DNA of 64,000 nt, from the NCBI GenBank assembly GCA_019614645.1, contig JABWDB010000004.1:6138001-6202000 (forward strand), read 5' to 3'. The notes under the pieces are model-generated. The model saw only the letters and a list, made by a program, of their open reading frames with translations. It had not been told where the DNA came from and searched no databases. The position numbers and the translations under genes were made by a program. Positions within the stretch are counted from its first letter, which is position 1. Each line of letters opens with the position of its first letter. This document shows positions 23,956-32,990 of the stretch, piece after piece. The DNA comes from Stratiolaelaps scimitus (taxonomy: Eukaryota; Arthropoda; Arachnida; Mesostigmata; Laelapidae).

Positions 23956-24260
23956 AAAGTTTGATTCTCACTGAGATAACTACTTGGGGATTTTTCTTAT
24001 TATTTTACCATACGTGGTGCTACATAGGTATGTATTGGATATAGATTTGAATAAAAATGATATCTATATTATTCTTGTTTGCTATGTGGCTCAGGTGGCC
24101 AATTATCCAAAATCCTGATAAATTCTTCTAAATTCCTAGCGGATCTCTGCTCAGACGGAATAAAGACCGAAAAGTGCATGCTATTCCGTGACTATCAAAC
24201 GATTGATTTCAAAAAAAAATAACGGCTGAATAGTAAAGTGAAATATAATTAGCTCTGTGT

Positions 24261-24266
24261 TTTATT
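24261..24266 (-). terminator. AATAAA polyadenylation signal of esterase E
   Basis: AATAAA on the minus strand, about 306 bp past the stop codon. It lies just beyond the SINE; without the 176-bp insert and one copy of its duplication the spacing would be about 110 bp, similar to the paralogues. Confidence 0.5.
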
Positions 24267-24278
24267 TGCTTTACTTCT

Positions 24279-24492
24279 AATATCGACAGTACAGAAAGTT
24301 TTTCGGGCTGAGCCAACATTTAACGTCCACGGTACAACAGCTTTTAGCATTGCTTGCTGACGGACCCCTATGCACGCAAATGTGCAACGGTGGGAATCGA
24401 ACCCATGCACCTACGTGTCTCCTCCGATTGCAAGGCGTACACACGAATGCACCACCAGGACACCGGGCTCGACAATATCGACAGTACAGAAA
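24279..24492 (-). mobile_element. tRNA-derived SINE with 19-bp target-site duplication
   Basis: The perfect direct repeat aatatcgacagtacagaaa at 24279-24297 and 24474-24492 bounds a 176-bp element (24298-24473) in minus orientation. Its 5' part is tRNA-like: an A-box-like stretch TGGTGGTGCATTCG (24445-24458) and the B box GGTTCGATTCC (24393-24403), with a longer variable region than a normal tRNA and no closed acceptor stem. The tRNA-unrelated part contains TACCGTGGACGTTAAATGTT and ends CAGCCCGAAAAAC. It lies between the stop codon and the AATAAA of esterase E, so it is probably transcribed in that gene's 3' UTR. The unbroken duplication suggests a fairly recent insertion. Confidence 0.8.
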
Positions 24493-24571
24493 TGAGCGAC
24501 CTTTACACTGATGACGCGCCCGAGTTGTTGCTCGTTTGAAGGCACTTCGCAGTGTTGATGTGCAATGCACA

Positions 24572-26835
24572 TTAAGCGTTCGATTCGAAGCATGGGAACA
24601 CGTTTTTACATTGGTCTTCACTGTACAAACTTTTCGCAACTTCAGGCTTCTCGTCGAAGACCATGATGCCTTCCCCTTTGTTGAAGTCTGGTAACTGCAC
24701 TTCTCGGAATTTTGGAGTGTCGTCCGATTTAGCGAAGTCGGCCACCATTCGAATAGCATCCATAAAGAAGGCTTTGTCTTCAGCGTCGACCGCGGGGGCG
24801 TCAGGACGATCATTGGCGGCCATTAGACAGCCAGTCATGTGAATGAAAGGTGAAATATGGAATGCTCCCATAACACTGGAGTCCATGTGAGGGTATTTCT
24901 GGTGGAGCTTCCTCTTGAACGCATAAACGTACACATTCGTAGCGGTCTTCGAGTGCGCTTTAACGAACGCATTTATCGGACAGATGAACAAGCCATCGGC
25001 TAGGAAGGCCGACGCATCGAGGAATCTGCTCGCGTGTTTCTGGTAGTAGTTTTTCGACACCTTTTGCATTACGTCGTCTGCCTTCAAGTCTATCGATAGC
25101 TTGTAGCCAACCGCAAGCTTGTCACACCAGCCAATAAACTCCTTCTCTGTGGTCAGGTTGGGGAAGTTTGCTCCAGTCAAATCGACGTTGTAGCCAGCAA
25201 ACCAAGTGCCTTCATCATTGGCGTAACCGATGAGCGTTTTGACTTTTGCTGAATCGTTGGCGCTATGATGAGTGCCCTGAGCGAACTCTTTCGAGATGAA
25301 TTTCCCATCGGCGGTCGGCCTAAATGTCCATATTGGACTATAGCCATCAGCATCAAATGAGTGGTTCGCCAGTTCGTTAACGTCAGCCTTTCGTAGACAC
25401 GCAAGCATTTCAGCGCCATCCGTTTTGCAGTTAAGTTTTTCAGCAATCTTCTTGACTCGACCCTCACTGTGATCGGGGTCCTCGATGATACCGGCGGCCA
25501 GCACTCCGCCGTCCATAATAGCAGCATGGAAGAGTTTTCGGCCCTCGTGATTTAGCGGTGTCTCGATCTGGGCACTAACCGCCATCGATCCCGCGCTCAT
25601 CCCGAAAAGTGTGACCCGATCCGGATTACCTCCGAAGGCACGGATGTTGTCCTGGATCCACTCGAGTACGAGGCGCTGATCGTACAGTCCAATGTTGCCC
25701 GGTGCGAGATCCTTCAGGTCGGCGAAGCCGAGAATTCCCAAGCGATAGTTGAAATGTACGACAACAACATCTCCTAGTCCAGCTAGCGGGGCGCTGTTGT
25801 AGAAGAAGTCGGACGAAGTGCCAGAGGAGAATGCTCCTCCGTGAACGATAACAATTACCTGTTGAAAGTGAAGTGAAACAAGATGATTTCGCTTTACGAG
25901 TAGATCTTTTTATAGCTAATCGTCAGCTGACTTTCCATGACAGATCCCGGTACCGCTGTTATGATATAGCCACTTTTGCTTATTCTCTACCTTACTCGTA
26001 CCTGACAAGAATCTTCAGATAAAGAAAGATGATAAAGAACTCCAAAGATTCTCCGCGTCTGAAAGGTCCTCATAGTAATACCTAAAGGTTAAGAGCTGAG
26101 GCCTGTCACATAAGGGAACAGCTGAGAGTCAGCTCAAAAAAAAAAAAGGTTATGATATAGCCGCTGTGATTGCTTTCAATGGGTGCAACAACTATTTTCA
26201 ATGGCAACATTTTCAATTTCATACGGCTCAATAGACGGCTTTGTTGATGTCGGTTTCAAAGGGAAGCAGCATAGGTATAGTCTCAATCCCAGCCTCAAAT
26301 AGCAAGATTAAAAAAGAAGTCCATCAATTGTTGTTTGAGAAAGCTATCGTTGAGCTACGACAACTTCAATAGGATGCAAGTAACTTGTTTAGCATTTTGG
26401 CAATCTACCAAGCCTACGCCAATAAAGCAACAACCGTACAGTGTAGCCTGCCCAGTTACTTACAGGCTTATTATCGCCTTCCTTCGTATCGCTCTTGCGG
26501 AACACGTTCAAATAGAGGCAGTCTTCGGAAAGCGGACTAGGAGTCTCGAAGTAGACCTTAGGCTGGGGGCAGGCGGCGGAGAAATTTGTCGCCTGTAGTG
26601 ATCCAACCTGACCGAATGCGACAGGTAGAGCGAACCGAAGCTCGCCCACAGGGGGTTTAGCATACGGTATGCCTAAGAAACCATCGACTTGTGTCTTCTC
26701 GACATTGTACACCCGACCTTGAATAGATCCCACCGGGGTTTTCACCAGCGGTCCATCGGCACCTGCAACTGAAGAGGCCGCACAACTAAAGGCAATCACG
26801 AAACTGAATAATAACGCCCGTTCTCGGCTGGCCAT
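24572..26835 (-). CDS. Esterase E: carboxylesterase/cholinesterase-like, complete
   Basis: Exons are 26464-26835 and 24572-25858 (552 aa from the third in-frame ATG; ATGs at 26841 and 26883 are alternatives). I prefer 26835 because MASRERALLFSFVIAFSCAA is a compact signal peptide. The intron 25859-26463 has donor gtaagt and acceptor aacag, phase 0, and contains a retroposon insertion with its target-site duplication. The triad is Ser212 (GMSAG), Glu340 (NDEGTWF) and His458 (GAFHISPFIHMTG). The oxyanion loop is HGGAF (third Gly to Ala, as in C). The disulfide pairs AACPQ...SEDC, CKTDGAEMLAC and CP...C are present. It is probably an active secreted carboxylesterase. The 3' flank between stop and AATAAA carries a tRNA-derived SINE. 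Confidence 0.93.
25958..26162 (+). mobile_element. Retroposon insertion with inverted 5' part, inside the intron of esterase E
   Basis: Identical 14-bp repeats gttatgatatagcc at 25958-25971 and 26149-26162 bound a 177-bp insert. Its 3' half reads GGTTAAGAGCTGAGGCCTGT, GGGAACAGCTGAGAGTCAGC and ends in a run of A, matching the copies at 31.9, 37.4 and 39.1 kb. Its 5' part (gcttattctct-ccttactcgtacctg) is the reverse complement of the 5' part of the 31.9-kb copy. A 5' inversion with an intact target-site duplication is the usual outcome of twin-primed LINE retrotransposition. Confidence 0.75.
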
Positions 26836-28119
26836 CGTCATCACCGTGCTGACCGCGTATCGAAGAAGTGTCTGTGCAGCCACCGGCGCTGTTGCCCCAG
26901 CACTGTGAGGACTCAGGAGAGCTGTGTCGTGCCACTGTGTCGGTTTCTGGTTTTAGTTAAGAAGACGCCCGCCAATTAGGCGACGGTGGGTACCCTCTTC
27001 ACTTTCCCAGTTAATCTTCATTCGTCTCAGTGACTCTTTCTCTTTCAATCTGTCGAGTCTTCCGATGGAGTGCAGCATTGGGTAGCTGCTATACGAGGTG
27101 TTGATATGAGAAGCCAACGGACGCGCGCTGGACAACAACAGATGACAGATTGGTCTGGATTGGTCTGGTCCCTCGCGTGGCCGATCCGGCGATTCATTGG
27201 CAACACGAGATGCTAGACGTTGTTGTCTTGCCTGATGGGCGGGAGGACTAGAGCAATCTCAGCAGCAGCAGGTTACAAGCAATAGCAAGAGAGTATTGGT
27301 TTAGCAGCAGTATAGGAAAAATAGCAACAGTAATAACAATGACAATAAATGGCCGACTCGATAAATGAGTGGTTTGTTCAAGGCAGCAATCCGATCAGAC
27401 GGCGTTGGTAACGTCGATTGCTAACGAACCGTTTCTTCGGAGTGGAAGGAAAGCCGAACAACACATCTGGAAATTTCTAGTGGAATATTTCACTTATCGT
27501 CATGGAAATAATGTCTCAGGAGGTTCGGGTGCTTGGTGGCAGAGGCGAGCTGAGTCCAAATCGCCGAGTTACGAAGAATCACGCTTCTTCCCAGCGGGGT
27601 CATCTCACAACTGCGCTGTCTTTGAATGGCTCTGAATTACCCCTATTCCATCCCCATATAGGTTTAGCAATTCACACCGGCATTTAGAATTCACTAGAGC
27701 AGTAGACCCCCGGCAAATTCATATGCCAGTATTCCTGTTATTCATTGCCGTCGTGGATGACGTCGTATCATACGGAAGAGTAGGATATTCCCTCTACTCT
27801 TAGGTAAACGGAGTTAACGAGGACTAATGCGTTCGTCCATCCCAATGTTTAGTGGTTTGTCAGGAGATGTTTTATTAGAACATTTCCACGAAATGTCTGC
27901 CCTAAGATGAAAGCTTTAGTTGCCAAGATGAGATGATCACAGGAATGGTTACTAGGAGTAATTATAACCCTGGGAACCTTATCGGGTGAGTAAGTTTGCC
28001 GATGATGCGAGTCCTTTTTATTGGTCAGCCCTGCCATGCTATACTCGTACGTGATTCGCGTCTAGAGATCAACCCAGGCCAAAATCAGCGGAGATTTTTT
28101 ATTTTCATGTATCTAGAAG
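26836..28119. other. 5' flank of esterase E and intergenic sequence
   Basis: CAG/CAA-rich patch at about 27256-27335; otherwise nothing recognised. Confidence 0.5.
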
Positions 28120-28570
28120 CGAACGCTCCGTTGCGTTTTTCGGCCATTCTTGATAACAGCGTCACACCGTGTGCGATATGGTAGGGATGCAGGCTACCGT
28201 GCCCATCTCGTAGTGGATCCTTTCAACGTCGCTCACTGCGGGATTTAACGTTACTAGTCATACACAAACATAAACGAATCTAATTTTAAAATAAAATTGA
28301 TATAGTTTAAATCAGCTTTTTTCCCCATGTACAGCATCCCTTAAAATTGTCCACGTACCGAGAAAGTACTACTACTTTTCGTGCTTTGGCCAAATCTAGG
28401 TACGCGCTAATCGAATTCAAAGTTGTTCCTGGCAATAATGCATCAATATGGCTGGAGCGCAATAGAGCAAAATGATAGGGTTTGGGGTCATTTAATGAGC
28501 TTCATAATATTCCTCGTCGGCGGCATTGATTGAGAGGGTTGCAGGGTTGGGCAAAAATGGCCCGGTTCAA
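28120..28570 (+). pseudogene. Degenerate tandem copy of the gustatory-receptor 5' end
   Basis: This block aligns by eye with 29660-30120, the promoter and first codons of the gustatory-receptor gene. Shared landmarks in the same order are a gcgaac-ctcc-ttgcgt-cggccattct segment, cgtgccc, cgtcgc(t/c)cactgc, aaataaaat, tttaaatc, acgctaat(c/t)gaatt, and finally atttaatga-ct-at-cctcgtc-gtggcattga. The ORF equivalent is broken: the matching ATG is not followed by an open frame, and similarity stops shortly after the first hydrophobic stretch. It is a truncated duplicate about 1.54 kb upstream of the intact gene. Confidence 0.6.
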
Positions 28571-29659
28571 GCACGTACGCACGTCAGTCTTACGACTGCA
28601 CCTCATTTCTTCATCTTTCATTTTTAAAAGGGTAATATTGCTACTGCATGAATTGATACGGGAGACTCGTAAGCGCAACATGGAGGTGGCCGTCATTTCT
28701 GGTGAAACTGACTATATATATATTTGTTTTATTTTCACTCTGTTCGAGTAATTACAACGGTGTGTACAATATACAAGTCAGTTTCCGATGTGTAAGGTTT
28801 CAAGTAAAAATTCTAGAAGCATTTTTTTTTTTAAAACATAGTTCCATCTGATTGCATTGATCAATGTATATTTAATTCTACGACTAGATTAGGCATTTAT
28901 ATTTAAGAGATGACTAATTGACCTAATTGCTTCGCATTTTCCTGCGTGGTATCTCTCACATTTTTTACTACAGAATTTACAAACGCAATTATCATCAGGT
29001 TCATGGAATCATTGTGTTTCGCAGACTATATGGTGAAACTGACTATATTGTGTGTCGATTCGAAGAGCCATGCGGGAAGCTAGTCAACGTGTTTGAGAGC
29101 TTGAATACATTAAATGAGCATCTACAAGAGATGTTTGAAGCGTTGTACGAGTTTAAGAAATACTACCTTTGCGATGATCAGAAACTTCTGTGAAACGAGA
29201 AAGCAGCCAGCAGCCACCCCTCAGGGCATTGTATACCTGCAGAATTGCGATTGAATCGATTACTATGTGCACCTATTGACCCAACTTGGATTGCGAATAA
29301 AAGAGCAAAATAACATCCATTGATAACGTGAGATATGCGCGTACATATGGTGTCGTTACTGAAGCCTCTGCAATCTGCACAAAGCCATCGTGTGAGTCTT
29401 GGATAGCAGCTAAAGCTGCAGACCAGCTGTCCACTTAGCAGCTTTATCCACGTCTCAACTTGTTTAAAATGCATTGACAAACTTAGTCGACGGGCGCCAT
29501 AAAGTCGCATTTCAGGTGGTCTGTGTAATTAATCCGCGGAACCTGTGCGTCAGTTATTTCACATACGTTCGTATGCTCTCGGTGTACGTCGGCAAGTGTC
29601 TTAACTGAGAAATCAATAGAGTAATTTACATTCAACGGAGTCAATTGAGATCTTCGTGC
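28571..29659. other. Spacer between the gustatory-receptor relic and intact copy
   Basis: Contains an 88-codon plus-strand frame (28927-29193) without recognisable similarity, and two occurrences of ggtgaaactgactatat (about 28700 and 29032). Not assigned. Confidence 0.4.
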
Positions 29660-30009
29660 ATTCAGCAGCGAACACTCCCATTGTGCGTCTCCGGCCATTC
29701 TCAGCAATGACATTACAAAGTGCATTCATTAGAATGTGGCAGGCACGCAGGCCATCGTGCCCTTATCCGCAGTCGACCCTTGGAACGTCGCCCACTGCAC
29801 GACTTAACCTACGTCTAAGCGTGATATACAGTGATTTGAAATAAAATGAGATCATTTAAATCGGTTTCGCCCCACAGTGTCGCTTAAATTTCTCTAGCTG
29901 CCGCAACAGTAACATCCTTTCCATACTTCGGTGAGAATAAAAACAGAGATACGCTAATTGAATTGAAACGTGCGCCTGGTAATCAAAACATTAATATCAT
30001 CGCAGGACA

Positions 30010-31194
30010 ATGAAGCAAAAACGTGGCCTTGGGAGTCCGTCGAGGCTGTCAATTTTCTTCCTTCATTTAATGAAACTTATATGCCTCGTCTGTGGCATTG
30101 ATCTCACAGGGTCCAGCAGAACCGCCCTGGTGGTCCCTGCTGGGCGTGCGGACACAGCCACGATCTCTTGGACTTTGCCAGATGGACGAAAATGGGTTTT
30201 TCTACTTTTTCGTGCGGTGACATTGTTTTCCTGGAGCGCGAATTGCCTAGGTAAAATCATTGGCAACTGGTACAACTTACCGCCTTCGCCTAGTACAACT
30301 GACCTCTTCCGGCTAGTTTTTACAGCGAATACAATCCTCCTTCAGGGTGCGGGTGCTCTGTCATTATGGCGACACCAGGCGACTTTGCAGCGTTTGTTTG
30401 GTAAAGGCGAACATGTTCGTTACTTTAGCGAAACTAGTTTAATTTACTGGTTTCTTTGCTGGTTGTGGTGGATTTTAGGAGACATCTTCTTCATCTATAC
30501 GAACCAAAAAAATCCGAATAATTTCGGATCATTTTCTCTTCCAAATACCATTGGTAGCGTAGCTACTGCACACGTTATCCAAATCCAGTACCTTATACCT
30601 CTTCTGTATCTTCAAGGTCAGTCTGTAGTACTCAGACGCCTTGAGGCACTTGACACCGAGCTGGCTAGCAAAAGTCAGAGCCAAACCATAGCAGATAAAG
30701 TGGAGATTCGAGAAATCATTTCAGATTTGAACCGAACCTTTGCCCACTTGCTAGTGATAATGTATGGCAAGGTTTTCGTCATTGTATATAGTGGCTGCGT
30801 TAAGGTTGTCCAGTCGCAGTCATTTAAATTCATACATTTGTTTAGTGTGATTGGACCGGGCCTGCAGCTAGCGATTCTATTTCAAGCGGCATGCGAAGGC
30901 AGTAAGGTCATAAATCAATGCCACGAAACGTCTTTCAAATTAGCGTCGTCCACGATATTTGGCATGACCAACAAGGAGCAAAAACGGATTCAGCAAATGG
31001 TGGCCTTCAATCAGCTGCGGGATTCGCTGACGATCTGGGACTGTTTCGTGCATTCAAAAACCACGTTCATATCGTACCTTGGAACTCTTATCACCTGTAC
31101 TGCAATTCTGGTCCAGTTCGACTACAGAGTTATGGCTAAGCTGGATCGCGAGAAGTCGATCGAATTGAGTGGTGGATCCCTTTCTGTGATCTAG
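30010..31194 (+). CDS. Gustatory-receptor-like 7TM chemoreceptor, single exon
   Basis: A 394-aa membrane protein with hydrophobic segments at about residues 14-33, 62-80, 100-118, 143-163, 183-203, 246-264, 274-294 and 352-370. The C-terminal end carries the insect gustatory-receptor hallmark: a motif like NKEQKRIQQM, then CFVHSKTTF, and a last helix TLITCTAILVQFDYR that fits the family's T...QF ending. Family members are ligand-gated channels in chemosensory cells with a cytoplasmic N-terminus. Eight hydrophobic stretches instead of seven leaves one (perhaps the first) uncertain. The start at 30010 is the first ATG of the open frame; a second in-frame ATG is at residue 21. No intron is needed. 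The 5' flank and first 60 bp are duplicated in decayed form upstream at 28.1-28.6 kb. Confidence 0.78.
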   Translation: MKQKRGLGSPSRLSIFFLHLMKLICLVCGIDLTGSSRTALVVPAGRADTATISWTLPDGRKWVFLLFRAVTLFSWSANCLGKIIGNWYNLPPSPSTTDLFRLVFTANTILLQGAGALSLWRHQATLQRLFGKGEHVRYFSETSLIYWFLCWLWWILGDIFFIYTNQKNPNNFGSFSLPNTIGSVATAHVIQIQYLIPLLYLQGQSVVLRRLEALDTELASKSQSQTIADKVEIREIISDLNRTFAHLLVIMYGKVFVIVYSGCVKVVQSQSFKFIHLFSVIGPGLQLAILFQAACEGSKVINQCHETSFKLASSTIFGMTNKEQKRIQQMVAFNQLRDSLTIWDCFVHSKTTFISYLGTLITCTAILVQFDYRVMAKLDREKSIELSGGSLSVI

Positions 31195-31306
31195 TACGAC
31201 ATCACGCATCCCTCCGTTGTGTTTCTATTGAAATATTGGCCGCAGCCCCAGCAGAAAGGAAAATGCTCCTGACCCACCTCGACGTGCCCTCATATTTACG
31301 ATAAGC

Positions 31307-31345
31307 TAATATATTTATATATATATATATATATATATTATGTTT
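31307..31345. repeat. (TA)n microsatellite after the gustatory receptor
   Basis: TA run about 115 bp past the receptor stop codon, followed by a T run. Confidence 0.9.
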
Positions 31346-31858
31346 TTTTTAATCGCACGCCACTTTCTTAGAGTGTGAAAAAAAGCATGTACCCTTTCCT
31401 TTACATCCTGCCGAAGTTTTTTCAACAATTTTCGAGTCGAATTCAGAACACAATATCCTAATGGTAAGAAATGAGGAAAAATCGATTGTTTTCTCTAAAA
31501 TCGAATGCTGCATCCATTGTATCGAGTTCGAAAAACTAAGCAACTTTTACTGTTGAAGGTTTTCCAAATTCTCAGCTGTCCTGTAAATCACGATCCGAGA
31601 CGTCGGTGTTTCCTCAGTTTACAACATTCATATGGGGAAGTCTGTCATATTTCTGTTCAAAACCCTGTAGGCTTGCCGTACACACATATATTTTAGGCCC
31701 TTGAATTGTTCATGGTTCTATACAGCGACAGTGAGTTTTCTCAAGTTACTGTATATTACATCATGAGGTTCTCCTTATGGACCCAAGTGCACAAATGAAA
31801 ATCGTTATTTTCCATCTGTTATCGACATACCTAAATTAATATATACTTTGCGCGCTTT

Positions 31859-32019
31859 AGAGTGCAGGATTCTTGCCAGGTACGAGTAAGGAAGAGAATA
31901 AGCAAAGGTGGCCCCGACAGGTCCTCATAGTAATACCTAAAAGGTTAAGAGCTGAGGCCTGTCAGATAGGGGAACAGCTGAGGGTCAGCTGGAAAAAACA
32001 AAAAAAAGAGTGCAGGATT
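31859..32019 (+). mobile_element. 5'-truncated retroposon copy, 135 bp
   Basis: Bounded by 13-bp repeats agagtgcaggatt at 31859-31871 and 32007-32019. The insert 31872-32006 runs caggtacgagtaaggaagag, then GTCCTCATAGTAATACC, GGTTAAGAGCTGAGGCCTGT, GGGAACAGCTGAGGGTCAGC and an A-rich tail. It is the longest collinear copy of this family in the window and the reference for orienting the others. Confidence 0.75.
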
Positions 32020-32990
32020 ACGGGCATGATTGTACAATGCCTAATTATGGCGAATCTTATAATATGAAAGGGAACGACAATTACATTTGTATTAGTCAAC
32101 CTTTCCGATTACACTTGTTGTCAAGATTTATTAGTTTAATATTATACACGATGTAGGACGATGCAGTTTGTCCTGGACAACTCAAAAGATTGCACCGCTT
32201 GACTTAGCTTGGCGTTCATTTGCCATTATAAACAGTGTTCTGGCGCATACACGCTGAGGGGACTCAGTGTATACCACAGTTAGCATTGAAATTTCGCGAA
32301 GTCAGTCGTCAAAATCGCGAGATCACCCTTTAGCCATCAGCGTTGGCTGTATCCCACTCATTGTTACACTGCGTGTTCATACGTTTATAGAAGGAACAAT
32401 CCAATGTGAGTGCTAACTCAACGTACAGCTCTAGACTACTTAATAATACATATCTCAATGTCATATTGTACCGCTTCACAAAACAAATCTCTGGCTTTAG
32501 GTGCGCCAATTTTTAATGCCGAGCTAACGCACCCCAACGTGTGTGAGCTTGGTTACTACGCCATCGTATAGCCATTGCAGGAGCATGTGGCATGTGCTCT
32601 CATTGTCATATATATATATATATATACATATATTTTACTTTGTATAATGCACTACACTCCAAAATATAGGATCTTATATAGCATGCCAGATATATGGTGG
32701 TACAGCTGAATACAGTTGTGTACTACAATTATTCAATAAATAAATCGCCGACATGCTTCGGCCTATAATATTAACACATATGGTATGGTGTTATGTACAC
32801 ACATATAACGAGAACATAATTTGCGGATAAGCTCATACAAATAGTACTTAGTAAACAAATTGACGTGCGTGTCTGTCTAATCTGATAAAGATGAATAATA
32901 ATTAAAGTTGGCCATGTGCAGTGAGAAGGATAAGGGTTGTCAGGTCAATGCGCGACAATTAAACTTCTTTACCGTTTATGTCACCCCTTG
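32020..32990. other. 3' flank of double-importin gene G
   Basis: AT-rich, with a (TA)n run near 32608-32630. No coding block recognised. Confidence 0.5.

Noticed and set aside
1..26835. True acetylcholinesterase identity for the array
   Set aside because: All five lack the Glu before the catalytic Ser, and no Trp is found at the choline-binding position before EDC; general carboxylesterase-like is the safer call.
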